From Bryopsis sp. KO-2023 (Eukaryota; Chlorophyta; Ulvophyceae; Bryopsidales; Bryopsidaceae): DNA of 64,000 bases. Where the stretch lies: the NCBI GenBank assembly GCA_030272585.1, contig BSYQ01000003.1:124001-188000 (forward strand). Reading direction: 5' to 3'. Position numbers and translations under genes: made by a program. This document shows, piece after piece, positions 39,867 to 50,700 of this stretch. The notes below the pieces were generated by a model, which saw only the letters and a program-made list of their open reading frames with translations, had not been told where the DNA came from and ran no database searches. Each line of letters opens with the position of its first letter. The first letter of the stretch is position 1.

Positions 39867-41426
39867 CAGAGTTGTGCGTCGTTGCAACGGCGCCGTTAAC
39901 GGTAACGGGCCGTTGCCGTTCCGTTGTCGCGAGCGTTAAAACCCGTTAATTGACCGTTAACAATCACACGGCCGTTATTAACGGCACCTGCCGTTGCCAT
40001 CGATTACAACGGTCAATGTTACTAAATTAAGAGTACAATCCACCCCGTCCCGTTCGTGTCTCGCTCGTTTCGCGGGTGAGGAAAGTAGTGAACCCGTTTG
40101 GGGAGAAAACCAAACGAAAGAAGATAACTTTTCGAGCACGTCGCACTTTGTCGCGTGCGAAACGAGCAAGAAACGAGGGAGATATCCCAGTTTCTGTATT
40201 TTCCACATAAACTGGGATATCTCCCTTATTAAGGGATATCTCCCTTATTACGAACGTTTTCTAGCGTTTTTTTATTGGATTAGGTAAGCTGTGATAAGGG
40301 TTTGACGTGGTAGGTGATGTGTAGTTGTGAAATAGGTAGTCTGGGTTAGAAGAGATTAGGTACGATTATGTAAGGGGTAGTCAGGTTCCTGGGAGCTTCA
40401 TCTCACTGTGAAGTTCCCAAGGAAAGAAGGTTCCAGAGAGTTCCTGGAAGGGGTTCGCCCAAGTATATAAGGGCATTGTTTTGGACACTCATTGTAACTT
40501 TTTCCGACTTCGTTTATCCTTGTTCCAACGTCCTTTACGCCCCTAGGTGTAACATCCCTCGTTTCTTGGTCGTTTCACACGCGACAAAGTGCGACGTGCT
40601 CGGAAATATTTTTTCTTTTGTCTTAGCTGCCTTATACAGGTCGAAGACGACTCTTTAACTAAAACAACCGATGGTGTGAGTGAAGATCTGTATTAGATCT
40701 ATTTTTAAGTTGATAAGAACTTTCGTCGTTGTGACGTTTTCACTGCCGCCAAAGTTCCTAAAAAAGCGGAACTTCCATGGGTCTTTTCACGAAGAAGAGG
40801 GCGAGAGAGAGCAAGTTCTGCCTTTTCCAAATGCTATTTTCAGAATTAGAACCAACTGAAATAAAAAATTTAAGGAGGTATTTGGAAAAGGCGGAACTGG
40901 CTATGTTCACCCTCTTCTTCGTGAAGAGACCCGTGGAAGTTTCGCCTTTTGCGAAACGAAAAGCAGTGAAAGCGTCACAACGACGAAAGTTCTTATCAAC
41001 TTAAAAATAGATCTTATTAGATCTCGAGGTACAGAACCGGAACTTCCCTTCCAAGAGGTCTTTTTTGACGTGTTAACGTGACTAGACTGAAGAAAAACGT
41101 TTTCCGAGCACGACGCACTTTGTCGCGTGCGAAACGAGCGAGAAACGAGGGAGATGTCCCAATTTCTGTGGAAAATACAGAAACTACAGAACGTGGAAGG
41201 CATGGTGGATTCTACATTAATCATACTTTTACTAAGGCTTTCAAGTACACACGAAGCGACGTTAACGGGGGCCGTTGCAACGGCCGTTAAACGACCGTTA
41301 ACGGCCGTTAAACCGTTGTGCATCGACGGAACGGCAACAGTTTTCACGGCAATTAACGGCCGTTAATTGCCGTTGCCGTTGCCATTCCGTTGTCGTTAAG
41401 GAAAATCGGCCTGGCGCACAACTCTG
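39867..41426. mobile_element. Fold-back element with CAGAGTTGTGCG ends and CGTTAACGG repeats
   Basis: 1560 bp with perfect 12-bp terminal inverted repeats (39867-39878, 41415-41426). About 150 bp at each end is packed with CGTTAACGGC and GCCGTTGCCGTT motifs. The centre is a long imperfect inverted repeat (arms about 40550-40850 and 40865-41160, turning near 40858). A TATA-like TATATAAG lies near 40460. There is no transposase. The flanking octamers do not match, so no target duplication supports the borders. A hAT-like non-autonomous element is likely because it resembles the element at 13214-13687 in style. Confidence 0.65.
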
Positions 41427-42454
41427 GTTAGTATCTACTTTCTGAGGTTCTTCAATTTTTTGGTTTTTTGTCGTACATTTTTTAGTAAAGTTGCCATGAG
41501 TAAAGATGTCATGACTAATAGACGTCATGACCAAGGTTTTTTTTGGAATTTGCTATTTCTAGGGGTCGTTTTTGAGTTAGTTATTTTTCGGGACATTTTG
41601 ATCTATCAACAGCTTCGATAGTAGTCAGGAAACGTGGTTTGGTACGACCAGAGTCGGATGAATAGAAGGTTCGAGATCTCTCGTAGACTGCCAGCCTGTA
41701 CGGGCCTCTGACGAGATTAAGGGTATATATTTGGTACCTCAGGACTATTCTGCAGGTTATCGAAACACGTGTAAGGCTCGTTTTCCCTGTTTTCGACCTA
41801 TTCTCTATGCAAAGGCTCGTTTTCCATGTTTTTGACCTGTTCTCTGTGCAAACCGTCTCCTTCAGTCTCGTTCTTCGCCGACCTCGGTCGTTGGACCGTG
41901 TACTCTTCCTCCGTAAGGGGGAACCCACCCAAAAACCTAAACCCGACAAGGTACCTGGGGACCTAGTTGTGGTTAAGTGGAGATGCTGCTGTTTTGTTGT
42001 TTTGTTTCTTTGTTGTTTTCTTGTTTCTCCGGTTTCGCTGGTCTTGTTTTGCTGCGCGGCTCTTTTTCCGTAGCTGCGACCAGTCGTTGTTTGTCCTTTG
42101 TTTTGTTCCGTTTCGTTCTCGTTGCTGTTTGCGGTTTTGCCGTACGGTTCTGGTTAACCTTCTCTTTTCCTACTACACAACTCTTGTTTAGTTGCGGCCA
42201 GTCGTTTTCTCGTCGTCTGGTTTGTTGTTGTTTACGGTCTTCGCTACGACCCATCTTTTTCTCGTCGACTGGTTGGTTGTTTGTTGCTTGCGGTTTTGCC
42301 GTACTCTTTCCTCTTCGCTGTTCGCTGCTTCATGTTTGTTGTTTTGCTGTGCTGTGTGCGGTTTCGCCTCACCTCTCTTTTCTAGTTTGCTGTTTGTTGT
42401 TTTGCTGTGCTGTGTGCTATTTTTCTTGAAGAGAAAAAAACACTGTAACATTGG
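41427..42454. other. Stretch without a gene; degenerate T/G-rich repeats
   Basis: No gene recognised in 41427-41960. From about 41990 to 42440 the plus strand has loosely repeated units such as TTGCGGTTTTGCCGTA and TTTGTTGTTTTGCTGTGCTG, giving spurious Leu/Phe/Cys-rich frames. Confidence 0.4.
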
Positions 42455-42579
42455 GGTACCGTTAACGGCGGCCGTTGGTCATCGTTATTAACGCTCAACA
42501 ATGGTCGTTAAAACGCCGTTAACGGCAGTTAAATCGTTGTGCAACAGTACGGTTTTCATGATAACAACGGCGTTGTTAA

Positions 42580-42616
<37 letters not shown>

Positions 42617-42663
42617 CACCGTACCGCCGTTGTTGTCGAGAATCCGACGAGCACACAACTCTG
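42455..42663. mobile_element. Right end of a second CGTTAACGG element
   Basis: CGTTAACGG repeats, a tandem GCCGTT run (42581-42616) and the terminus ACACAACTCTG (42653-42663), matching the right end at 41426. No matching left end is close by, so it is a truncated copy. Confidence 0.5.
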
Positions 42664-44556
42664 CTTCAGACTTTCTGGCTCGAAGATCTTTTCTTTCTCG
42701 ACTTTAGTCAAATTTCTTAGATTTTTCCGCTTGCTCTTGCATTTAGTTAACACCCCAAACCTTGAACCCCTAATCCCATGAGCGCAATCACAAGATGTTT
42801 AAATGAAGTCATATATTCAGAGTGAGCGCTACTGATAAACTGACAACATTCACTTTAACCTCTTGGAAAAAAAGAAGAGAAAGGTTACGAGATCGTCGTT
42901 GGCCCTTGGATATATACTCTTGGCCTTGTAGGTACGGGATGGTGAGGGATTGTCACATCACCACATGTTTGGTATTGCAGTAGTCTAACCCACATGAATT
43001 GGCGTCTCGAAAGCCACATTCTTAAGATATTAGAGTAATTATTCGAGTTTTTCTTTAGTTGCCACGCCCCTTGCTAAGAGAAGAAAAGCTTACCCTTTCT
43101 TTGTGGTCAGTATGCAAGGTCAGGTCGTTGTTATCAATAATAAAACGCCATTAAGGGGTCTTCCAAAAGATTGGAATCCTCCATATTCACGAATTCTCGA
43201 TACTTCTTCCAAAAAGTCTTGGAAACAAATATTCTTTCGGAGGGAGACGAAGTTATCCCGGGGGATTGGTTGGATTGCTCCAATATTGTTTGGCCCTCCG
43301 CTAGTGCGTTCTTTTCCTAGTGATAGTGAGTAGGTGGCAAACGGATGGTTGGATGGTTAGACCCTCCCCTCTTATTGGACTTTAGAAATGATCTATCCCA
43401 TGTTTAAGGGTAAAGGGCCATTTAGTCACCATATTTTTTTATTTAGTCAGAATGTATCCTATTGCACTCGGTACCGTTGTCTACAAGTGGATTGCATCTC
43501 TTGCCCTTCACCGGATCCCAGAAGCTCAAAATATACACTTACGATGAATCACAATACGATGTTTCGGACACCTACAACATCTTGGTACCTTATCAACTAT
43601 CAAGGGATTATTGTTTTAAGCGAGGGGACATTGTCTCACATGTTATAGAGATATATGTTGACGTCGCTAATCTCTAGGGCATCCATCGTGGATACGCACT
43701 TTTGAGAGTTTTCCGAAGAGTTGTTTGGTGATATGGAGTCTTGGCAGTTATTTGATTCCCAGGTTGACGTCTTGTCCCGTTGTTGAAAAAGATGTCGGAT
43801 TTAATCTTGATGTCGACGAATTTTGCACTGTTCAGGTCGTTCTCCAACGACGAGGTAGAGAAGAGAAAGATCCTAGCCCAACGACGACTGGCGGACCAAA
43901 AGAGCATACTTTTGTGCACGCCAAGATGTTTCAAGTCTAGCATCACAGGGCCCTCAAGCAGATTGATAAGCGTGCCGCTCAAGCAGACTTGCAGATATGA
44001 GAGAATCAACACGTACGTTCGATAACGAGTGCTTTTCTTTCTCCTATTTTTTTTTTCCTCACACAATGAAGTTAGGTTTAGTATCGCTTCGTGTTGTTGG
44101 CCGATATGATCGTGCATTATGCCTTGACACTACGTGCGCCCTTTATAAAGGTCCCCGATTTAGACCTGGCTCGCGTGCACCTCCTTGACAATATGTGTGG
44201 GCGTGGAGAGGCGTGGGTACAACGTAACGCAAGCGTGGGTTTTTTTTTGTCGATGGGAGAGATATTCGAACTTGGTTCGAACTCTCAGACCTTACCGGTG
44301 GAGGAAAAGAAAGAAGACGACTTCAACATAGATGTAACAGCTGCGAGGAAAAGAGGGTGGAGCACACTGGGTGCAGAGCGTACAGGAGGAGGGCGTTGGC
44401 GTTAACAATAGACATATTTGTTGCGCTTTCAGAAAGACAACGAACGCCATGTTCGCGGCTCGCTCCCCACGGGAGGTTTTCTCAGACGATGGACTTATGG
44501 GACTTCCGTATCGCCCGCATAGGAGACCTTCACACAGAGCAGACATGGGCTGAGAC
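42664..44556. other. Unassigned region, possibly holding gene fragments
   Basis: Short plus-strand frames at 43103-43333, 43462-43677, 43780-44025 and 44091-44405 read like protein but match nothing I recognise. They lie in different frames. One segment reads TYDESQYDVSDTYNILVPYQ. They could be exons of a decayed gene or chance. Confidence 0.25.
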
Positions 44557-45178
44557 CAGAGTTGTGCGCCGTTGCAACGGCTCCGTTAATAACGGCGCCG
44601 TTAACGGTAACGAGCCGTTGCCGTACCTTTACCGTAACGATTGTTCTGTCGCCGTTAATGGCCGTTAAAACGCCGTTAACGGTCAAAAAGCCGTTGCAAC
44701 GGCGCTCGCCGTTGCCACCGATTACAACGGTCGTAATTACCATTAGTAAACAATTTTAATCCCTGTCGAGCTTGCCTGCTTCGTTTTCGCAAGTGAAGAG
44801 GGTCGTAAAATGTTGAAAACAGGTTCTCAAAGCAAAGTTAAGCGTTTTCCGAGCACGGCGCACTTTGTCGCGCTCAAAACGAGTGAGAAACGAGGGAGAA
44901 AAGGCAGTTTTTGTGGAAAAAACAAAAACTGGCTTTTCTCCCTCGTTTCTCACTCGTTTTGAGCGCGACAAAGTGCGTCGTGCTCGGAAAAGGGTCGACT
45001 TTTATCCCAGCTGCTTTTCTTACGTCGAAAACATCTCTTCAACAGAAACGACCGATGGTGTGGGAAAAGATCTGTGTTAGATCTATTTTTAGGTTAGTAA
45101 AGTTTCGGTGTGTGTTCCGCTTTCAGTGCCACTGAAGTTCCGCTTTTTGGCGGAACTTAGAAGGGTCGTTTCGAGAAT
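44557..45178. mobile_element. Left part of a third CAGAGTTGTGCG element, containing a long hairpin
   Basis: Starts CAGAGTTGTGCGCCG and has CGTTAACGG repeats, as in the element at 39867. It includes the palindrome 44845-44991. The segment after it (GATCTGTGTTAGATCTATTTTTAGG) matches the arms of the first element. The right end is not found; 45178 is approximate. Confidence 0.5.
44845..44991. repeat. Near-perfect palindrome: 70-bp arms, 7-nt loop
   Basis: Arms 44845-44914 and 44922-44991 are reverse complements with two mismatches by eye; the loop is GGAAAAA. The arm contains the module CGCACTTTGTCGCGCTC, also present at 40140-40180, 40580-40600 and 41105-41140. Because of the symmetry both strands encode frames starting MSRSKRVRNEGEK, which is not evidence of coding. 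Confidence 0.9.
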
Positions 45179-45454
45179 AGACTGCTGAAAGAAAAAAACA
45201 GGTGGTGTTGTGGAAATTATGTTGGCTGAGAATCTGTCCCTGCAGCTATGGATCAACTGTAACTGTAACCACGACTCGCTACTTCTGCATAACTCAGTCG
45301 CAAATACATTCACATTGCGTTACATAACAATCTCCCCTCCCCACTCCCGACTCTTGACTCACAAATTGGCTTTCCTTTCGACTTCACACACCGCAGCAGT
45401 GCGAACGACCAGTGCACCTAAACTTGATTGTTGGAAAACTACAGAAAACAAATG
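45179..45454. other. Intergenic stretch, nothing recognised
   Basis: About 275 bp with no ORF of note and no repeat link that I could see. Confidence 0.3.
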
Positions 45455-45670
45455 ATAAATTATCATTATACGGGTCCGGCAATTACCCGGTAATTATCCA
45501 CCTATTATCCAGGTCCGTGGATAATGGGTTCAACGGATATCCGGTATTGCCATTATCCGTGGATAGTCCACCTGGAGATATCCGGATCCGGTCTGACGGG
45601 GTCAAAAGTGATATCCGCACAACACTGGTCTGGACAGGCGGCCCACCTGTCCAGACCGACTTGGAGTCGG
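45455..45670. repeat. Inverted-repeat DNA that E inserted into (left flank)
   Basis: Repeats of GGATAATGG and GGATATCCGG motifs and a hairpin with 12-bp arms (45627-45638, 45646-45657). Motifs of the GGTCTGGACAGG type continue right of E at 52938-53180. The target duplication GTCGG is 45666-45670. Confidence 0.5.
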
Positions 45671-46039
45671 TGTGACAGTTCCAAAGTGCGAGAGGTGGGA
45701 TTTGATCCCGGGACCTCTCAGTATCAAGTATAGTAACGGTCGCACTAGCGAACCAGTGGGCGACGGTGGTTACAGAGGTCAGATCGGTTATGTAGCCGTC
45801 TGACGAGTGACGTAATCGGGATGAGTGATACAGAGTGTGATGGTGTGATGTGAGTGACTGTATCTGGACGGTGTAGTCCAGGGTCACGTGAGTGAGAGTT
45901 ACAGCCAGTTACGGTTGTGACCGTTGACGGGATTCGAACCCGGGTCAACGGTTGGCCGGTCTTAAGGCTCTAGGCCTTTGGGCCAGTTGTTCACGTTTTG
46001 TAATATTCCTTAAGTCTTTCCATTCCCCGCGTCCTTACA
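45671..46039 (+). repeat. 5' LTR of element E (369 bp)
   Basis: TGTGACAG to GTCCTTACA. It carries two antisense tRNA-like modules: a hairpin AGAGGTGGGATTTGATCCC with its return arm (45691-45718) and one with a perfect B-box (45921-45995). Confidence 0.95.
45921..45995 (-). other. tRNA-like module in the E LTR, antisense, with perfect B-box
   Basis: The minus strand has GGGTTCGAATCCC inside an 8-bp hairpin (CCGTTGAC/GTCAACGG). Upstream lie TGGCCCAAAGG, near the A-box of a type-II tRNA, and CTTAAGA, the anticodon loop of tRNA-Leu(UAA). The cloverleaf is not complete. Repeated in the 3' LTR at about 52819-52893. Confidence 0.45.
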
Positions 46040-46041
46040 AG

Positions 46042-46053
46042 TGGTTTCGGAGC
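46042..46053 (+). other. Primer-binding site of E (TGGTTTCGGAGC)
   Basis: 2 nt after the LTR, identical to the sites in A2, B1, B2 and F. A 78-nt leader follows to the gag ATG at 46132. Confidence 0.9.
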
Positions 46054-46131
46054 GAAGTGTACAGGGCTACACCCAAACGATCGGGCAGCCTGTGATATTG
46101 GGTTCATCGTAAAGACCGGGGAAGAACCAGG

Positions 46132-47700
46132 ATGTCGGCGGAGGACTTTAATAACTTGGTGGAGTCGGTGGCGGCACTAAAGACGGGGTGCAAAGCACTG
46201 GAAGACCGAATCGGGGAACTCGAAGGGTTGGAGATAAAGACAGAAATCGCAAATATCCACAAAGCAGGACAGAACGTGGAGAAACTGGTGAATAAGCATG
46301 GCGACGAGTTCGCAAAGGTTCACAAAGCAGGCTTGGCAGTCGAAAAACTGGCGAATAAGCATGGAGAGTCCTTACAGAAACTGTCGAAAGCGGTCGGCAA
46401 GCTCGATGAAGCGGGAGCCGGGCTACAGGACAAAGTCAAAGCTGTAAAGGAGAAGGTTGCTGAGCTTGGAACCACGAACGAAACCAGACATGTCGAGACT
46501 ACCGGAAAACTGGAGTTGTTGGAAAAATCGGCGGGCGAGATCCGCGCGGACATGCTGAAAGTTCGACAGGGAGGCACGAAACTGGAACAGAAGGTGTCCA
46601 AAGTGAGCCTCGAAAGCCAAGCGAACCACCAGAAGCTTATGCAGAAGTTGGACGAACTGACGCTGAGCCAAACCCTACGAGAAACCCAGGCGATGGAGTT
46701 TCGGACGGAGACGGACACGAAGTTTGCCACGGTGCTGGCAACGATGACGGAACTTACGGAACAGCAGTCGACGGCGCAGTCTGCTGCAGGTCATACACTG
46801 GAGGCAGGCTCAGGCCTGCACAAGAAACTATTGGACCTGCAAGAACAAATGGCGAACCAGAAGCTCGAACTGCAGGCATCGTTACTGGCAGCAAAACACG
46901 AAATGGAAGAACGGGTACGGCAAGCAAGAACAACGGCGGGAGCAACGAGTGGAGGCTCCGCTGCAGGGCCGTCAATACCTGATGCGTGGAACTTCGCGCC
47001 TATACGGCTGGGGAACCCTCCTCAGTTCTTCGGAAAAACCGGAGAAGGAGCTTCAGACTGGGTGGAGAGCATGGAAACCTATTTTGTGGCGTCCGGGTGT
47101 CCGGTTGGGAAACGGGCACTGCTGGCGTCAACGGTGTTGAGAGGAGCTGCACAAGAGTGGTACACGGTGAAGAAAGCGTCAAACCCGATGGTGATGGCGA
47201 GCTGGGATGTGCTGGGGCAGGAGCTTATCGAATACTTCGACCCCTTTGACAAGGCAGAGACGGCCAGAGACCAGCTATTCAGGCTAACGCACAAGAAGGG
47301 CACGCTCAGGGAGCACATCTCTCTGTTTTCCAAACTCTTGATCAAGACTCCAACTATGGCAACGGAAGACAAAATACATCTCTTCACGCACAGCCTGCAG
47401 GCGAAGATAAAATCTCACGTCTTCTTAAACCGTCCTCAGACATTCGACGAGGCTGTTCAGTTGGCACTGCAAGCAGACCGGGCTACAGGCCGAGCAGGAA
47501 ACGAGCAGACTCCTTGGTACCCAAAGCAAAACCGACAGTATGACGATAAAATGGAGATCGGCGCAGTGTCTGGAGAAAAGTGGAACAAGTCGGCGCCCAA
47601 GAAAGGGAAATGTCATAACTGCGGAAAGTTCGGGCATTTTGCGAGAGAATGTCGATCGAAGAACAAGGGTGGCCAGAACAAGTCGTCGGGAAACGAGTAA
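46132..47700 (+). CDS. gag: Gag polyprotein of E (522 residues)
   Basis: Starts at ATG 46132 (MSAEDFNNLVESVAALKTG). A long coiled coil fills the first ~270 residues, including two similar units around VEKLVNKHGDEF and VEKLANKHGESL. The retrotransposon gag core spans about 290-450 (from NAPIRLGNPP-like FAPIRLGNPPQF to LQADRATGR). The zinc knuckle CHNCGKFGHFARECRS (C-x2-C-x4-H-x4-C) is near the end. Stop TAA at 47698. The short leader and single ATG support the start. Assembles the particle and packages element RNA. Confidence 0.95.
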   Translation: MSAEDFNNLVESVAALKTGCKALEDRIGELEGLEIKTEIANIHKAGQNVEKLVNKHGDEFAKVHKAGLAVEKLANKHGESLQKLSKAVGKLDEAGAGLQDKVKAVKEKVAELGTTNETRHVETTGKLELLEKSAGEIRADMLKVRQGGTKLEQKVSKVSLESQANHQKLMQKLDELTLSQTLRETQAMEFRTETDTKFATVLATMTELTEQQSTAQSAAGHTLEAGSGLHKKLLDLQEQMANQKLELQASLLAAKHEMEERVRQARTTAGATSGGSAAGPSIPDAWNFAPIRLGNPPQFFGKTGEGASDWVESMETYFVASGCPVGKRALLASTVLRGAAQEWYTVKKASNPMVMASWDVLGQELIEYFDPFDKAETARDQLFRLTHKKGTLREHISLFSKLLIKTPTMATEDKIHLFTHSLQAKIKSHVFLNRPQTFDEAVQLALQADRATGRAGNEQTPWYPKQNRQYDDKMEIGAVSGEKWNKSAPKKGKCHNCGKFGHFARECRSKNKGGQNKSSGNE

Positions 47701-50700
47701 GGCCTCCCTGGACCAGGCCAGGAGGGGCGTCAAAGAAACCTGGACATGCAAATGTGATGTCGGAAATGTCGTCGGAAAGTCGTCAGAATGGTTCTCAAGA
47801 CAAGGAAGGATTACAAGGAAATCAGAGGAATGTCAGTGATGGGAAGGTGCTAGTGGTTGATAAGGTTGAAGGGGGAACATCTAAAGGATCTCCTGAGAAT
47901 GGTGCTCAGGCAAAGGCAGGATCCAGATGTAAATCATCTTCATCTTATTTGGGAAGGTTTGGGGGAGGGAAGCTTGCCAGATCCAGTACCTCAGATTCGA
48001 GGCCTGGCAAAGGGGATCCGGTCAGCAACAAAGCTAAGGGATCCATCCCCACAGTGTTGGGACAATCCATACAGAAAACCCCTGAGATGGAAGGGATAAC
48101 AAAGGACAGTCTACAGTCCTCCCCTCCAAAAGGATCAGTGGTGATGCAGACACAGATACAGACAATCAAGGAATCCATCTCTAAGCCCAGAGAGGTTCTC
48201 ACAGCCTCAGGAGTATGGAAATCCATACATGCAAAAGAGGAATCAAAAGGGAATCATGGGATTCACAAGCAAGTCAGATTCTCATCATCAACTGAGACAC
48301 ATTGTCCAACACCAAACCAGGATACAGAGGAGAAAATGGTGACAGGGAAATTGGGATCAGTGGGTCAAGGAGACCTGGGATCCACCCTGCTATATGTGCC
48401 TGGAAAATTGAAAACACAGACAGTCAAATGTCTTATTGACAGTGGAGCTACTGGTGATTTTATGGATGTCATCACTGCCCAAGAGAATGCATTGAAAATC
48501 ATCAAAAATGAACATCTATCAGTGGAGTTAGCTGATGGATCCAGAATCCTACTAAAGGAGAAAGCCTTGATCAGACTCAGATTGGGTCCATGGGTGATAA
48601 AGAGGACCTTCTGGATGGTGCCAAATCTAAAGCATAAGATCATACTGGGAAAAGCTTGGCTGGTTGACCACAATCCACACATTGACTGGAGGAGTCATGT
48701 GATCACCATCTGCAAGCCTAACAAAGTCCCAATCAGGCTACAAGGATTCCATCCAAAGGTAGCAGCAGTCCAGGATCCACAAGAGATCAATCTCCTCTCA
48801 GCCAGTGAGGCTAAGAAATGTTTGAAGAACAGAGATGGAGAGGCTTACTTGGTGCTGGTCAGGAAAGTTCAGGATCCCCAGGAATCAGGGGAAATCAATG
48901 CAGCCAAGCAAATCAGGAACCCTGGTGAAGCAAAGGCAGTCAAGGGTACAGAGGATGGTACAGATGCAAATTTCAAAGGCATGGTCGATGGATTGGATGA
49001 TGAACTACATGAGCTGAAGGATGTCCTTAATGAATACAAGGATGTCTTCCCAATGGACCTACCTGATCATCTACCACCTCACAGACCATGGGATATGAAG
49101 ATTCCATTGAAAGATGACACTAAGCCAGTGTTTGGCCCACTATACAAGCAGTCCCCAAAAGAATTGGATGCCTTAAAGGAGCAACTGGATTATTTACTGG
49201 AGAAAGGGATGATTAGACCAAGCCACAGCAATTTTGGAGCACCTGTGCTCTTTGTTCCCAAACCTGGAGGAGCATTGAGATTCTGTGTGGACTACAGAGC
49301 ATTGAACAGGGCTACCAAGATCACCCAATTTCCCATCCCCAGGATGGATGAGATGTTGGACAGGCTGGGGCATGCAAAGTATTTCAGTAAGGTGGACCTA
49401 AGGGCAGGATTCTGGCAGTTGAGAATGGCTCCAGGGGAGGAGGGAAAAACAGCTTTCAGAACAAAATATGGCCAATATGAATTTTTGGTCATGCCTATGG
49501 GGCTGAGTGGATCTCCTGGGCATTTTATGTCTATGATGAATGAGATCCTGGCTCCCTACATAGACAAATTTGTTCAAGTGTTTTTAGATGACATCCTCAT
49601 CTATTCATCCTCACCTGAGGAGCATGCCAGACACATGAAGCTGGTGCTGGAGGCCTTAAGGAAGCATCAACTGTATGCCAAGTTGGTTAAGTCTGTAGTG
49701 GGAAAAAAGGAAGTGGATTTCTTGGGTACTTGGGTCACTCATCAAGGAGTTCAGCCCATGGCTGACAAGCTGGATGCTATCAAACAGTGGCCTACACCCT
49801 CAAATGTCCATGATGTCAGAAGTTTCCTGGGATTGTGCTGCTTCTACAGAAGATTTGTGGCCAATTTCAGTGGAAAAGCTGCTGCACTGACCAACCTGAC
49901 TAAGGGAAACCAACAGTTTATATGGGGAGATGAGGAAAAACAAGCATTTGAAGATCTCAAGGAGGCATTGTGCTCAGCACCTGTCCTGATCCATCCAAGG
50001 GAAGAGTGGCCCTGGATTGTGGCTACTGATGGCAGTCAAACAGGAGTGGGGGGAGTGCTAATGCAAGAGGGACCAGATGGACTACATCCTGTGGCTTTTG
50101 AATCCCACAAGCTGACAGATGCTGAGTCCAGGTACCCCATTCATGAGATTGAGCTGTTGGGAATTGTACATTGCTTGAAGAAGTGGAGAGCATATCTGGA
50201 AGGAAGGGAATTTGTCCTCAGGACTGACAACCAGTCCTTAATTTGGCTGGATTCACAACAACATCTGAGCAGAAGACAAGCCAGATGGGTGGAGTTCCTA
50301 GCTCCCTTCAGGTTCAAGACTGTGCATATCCCAGGAAAAGATAATGTGGTGGCTGATGCCCTTTCTAGATGTCCACATCCAGTGGATCCAAGGGATTCTG
50401 GAAGTGGAGGGGGAGATTTGAAGGCATCTGCACCAAATGGCACAACCAAAACTCTTGTGAAGCATGATGGCAAGGTTCAGAGGTACCAAGGCTTGGGGGC
50501 CTGGGGAGAGAATCATCCACAGGATCTTGTGTTTGATGAACAACCAGGAGAGCCATTGGGTTCCAGATTGGTGAAGGTTACTGGATGCCAAACTGGAAAG
50601 CTGCCTGAGAGACTGAAAACAGATGTGATGCCAAATGATGCAAGAGGAGGTACCAAAAGGGGTACTGTAAATGAATTGTCAAGATCTGATGAACAAATCA

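Noticed and set aside
39859-41434. An 8-bp target duplication around the element at 39867-41426
   Set aside because: The flanking octamers CTAGCAAG and GTTAGTAT do not match.
44756-45080. Twin ORFs starting MSRSKRVRNEGEK on both strands
   Set aside because: They are a direct result of the palindrome, not evidence for a protein.
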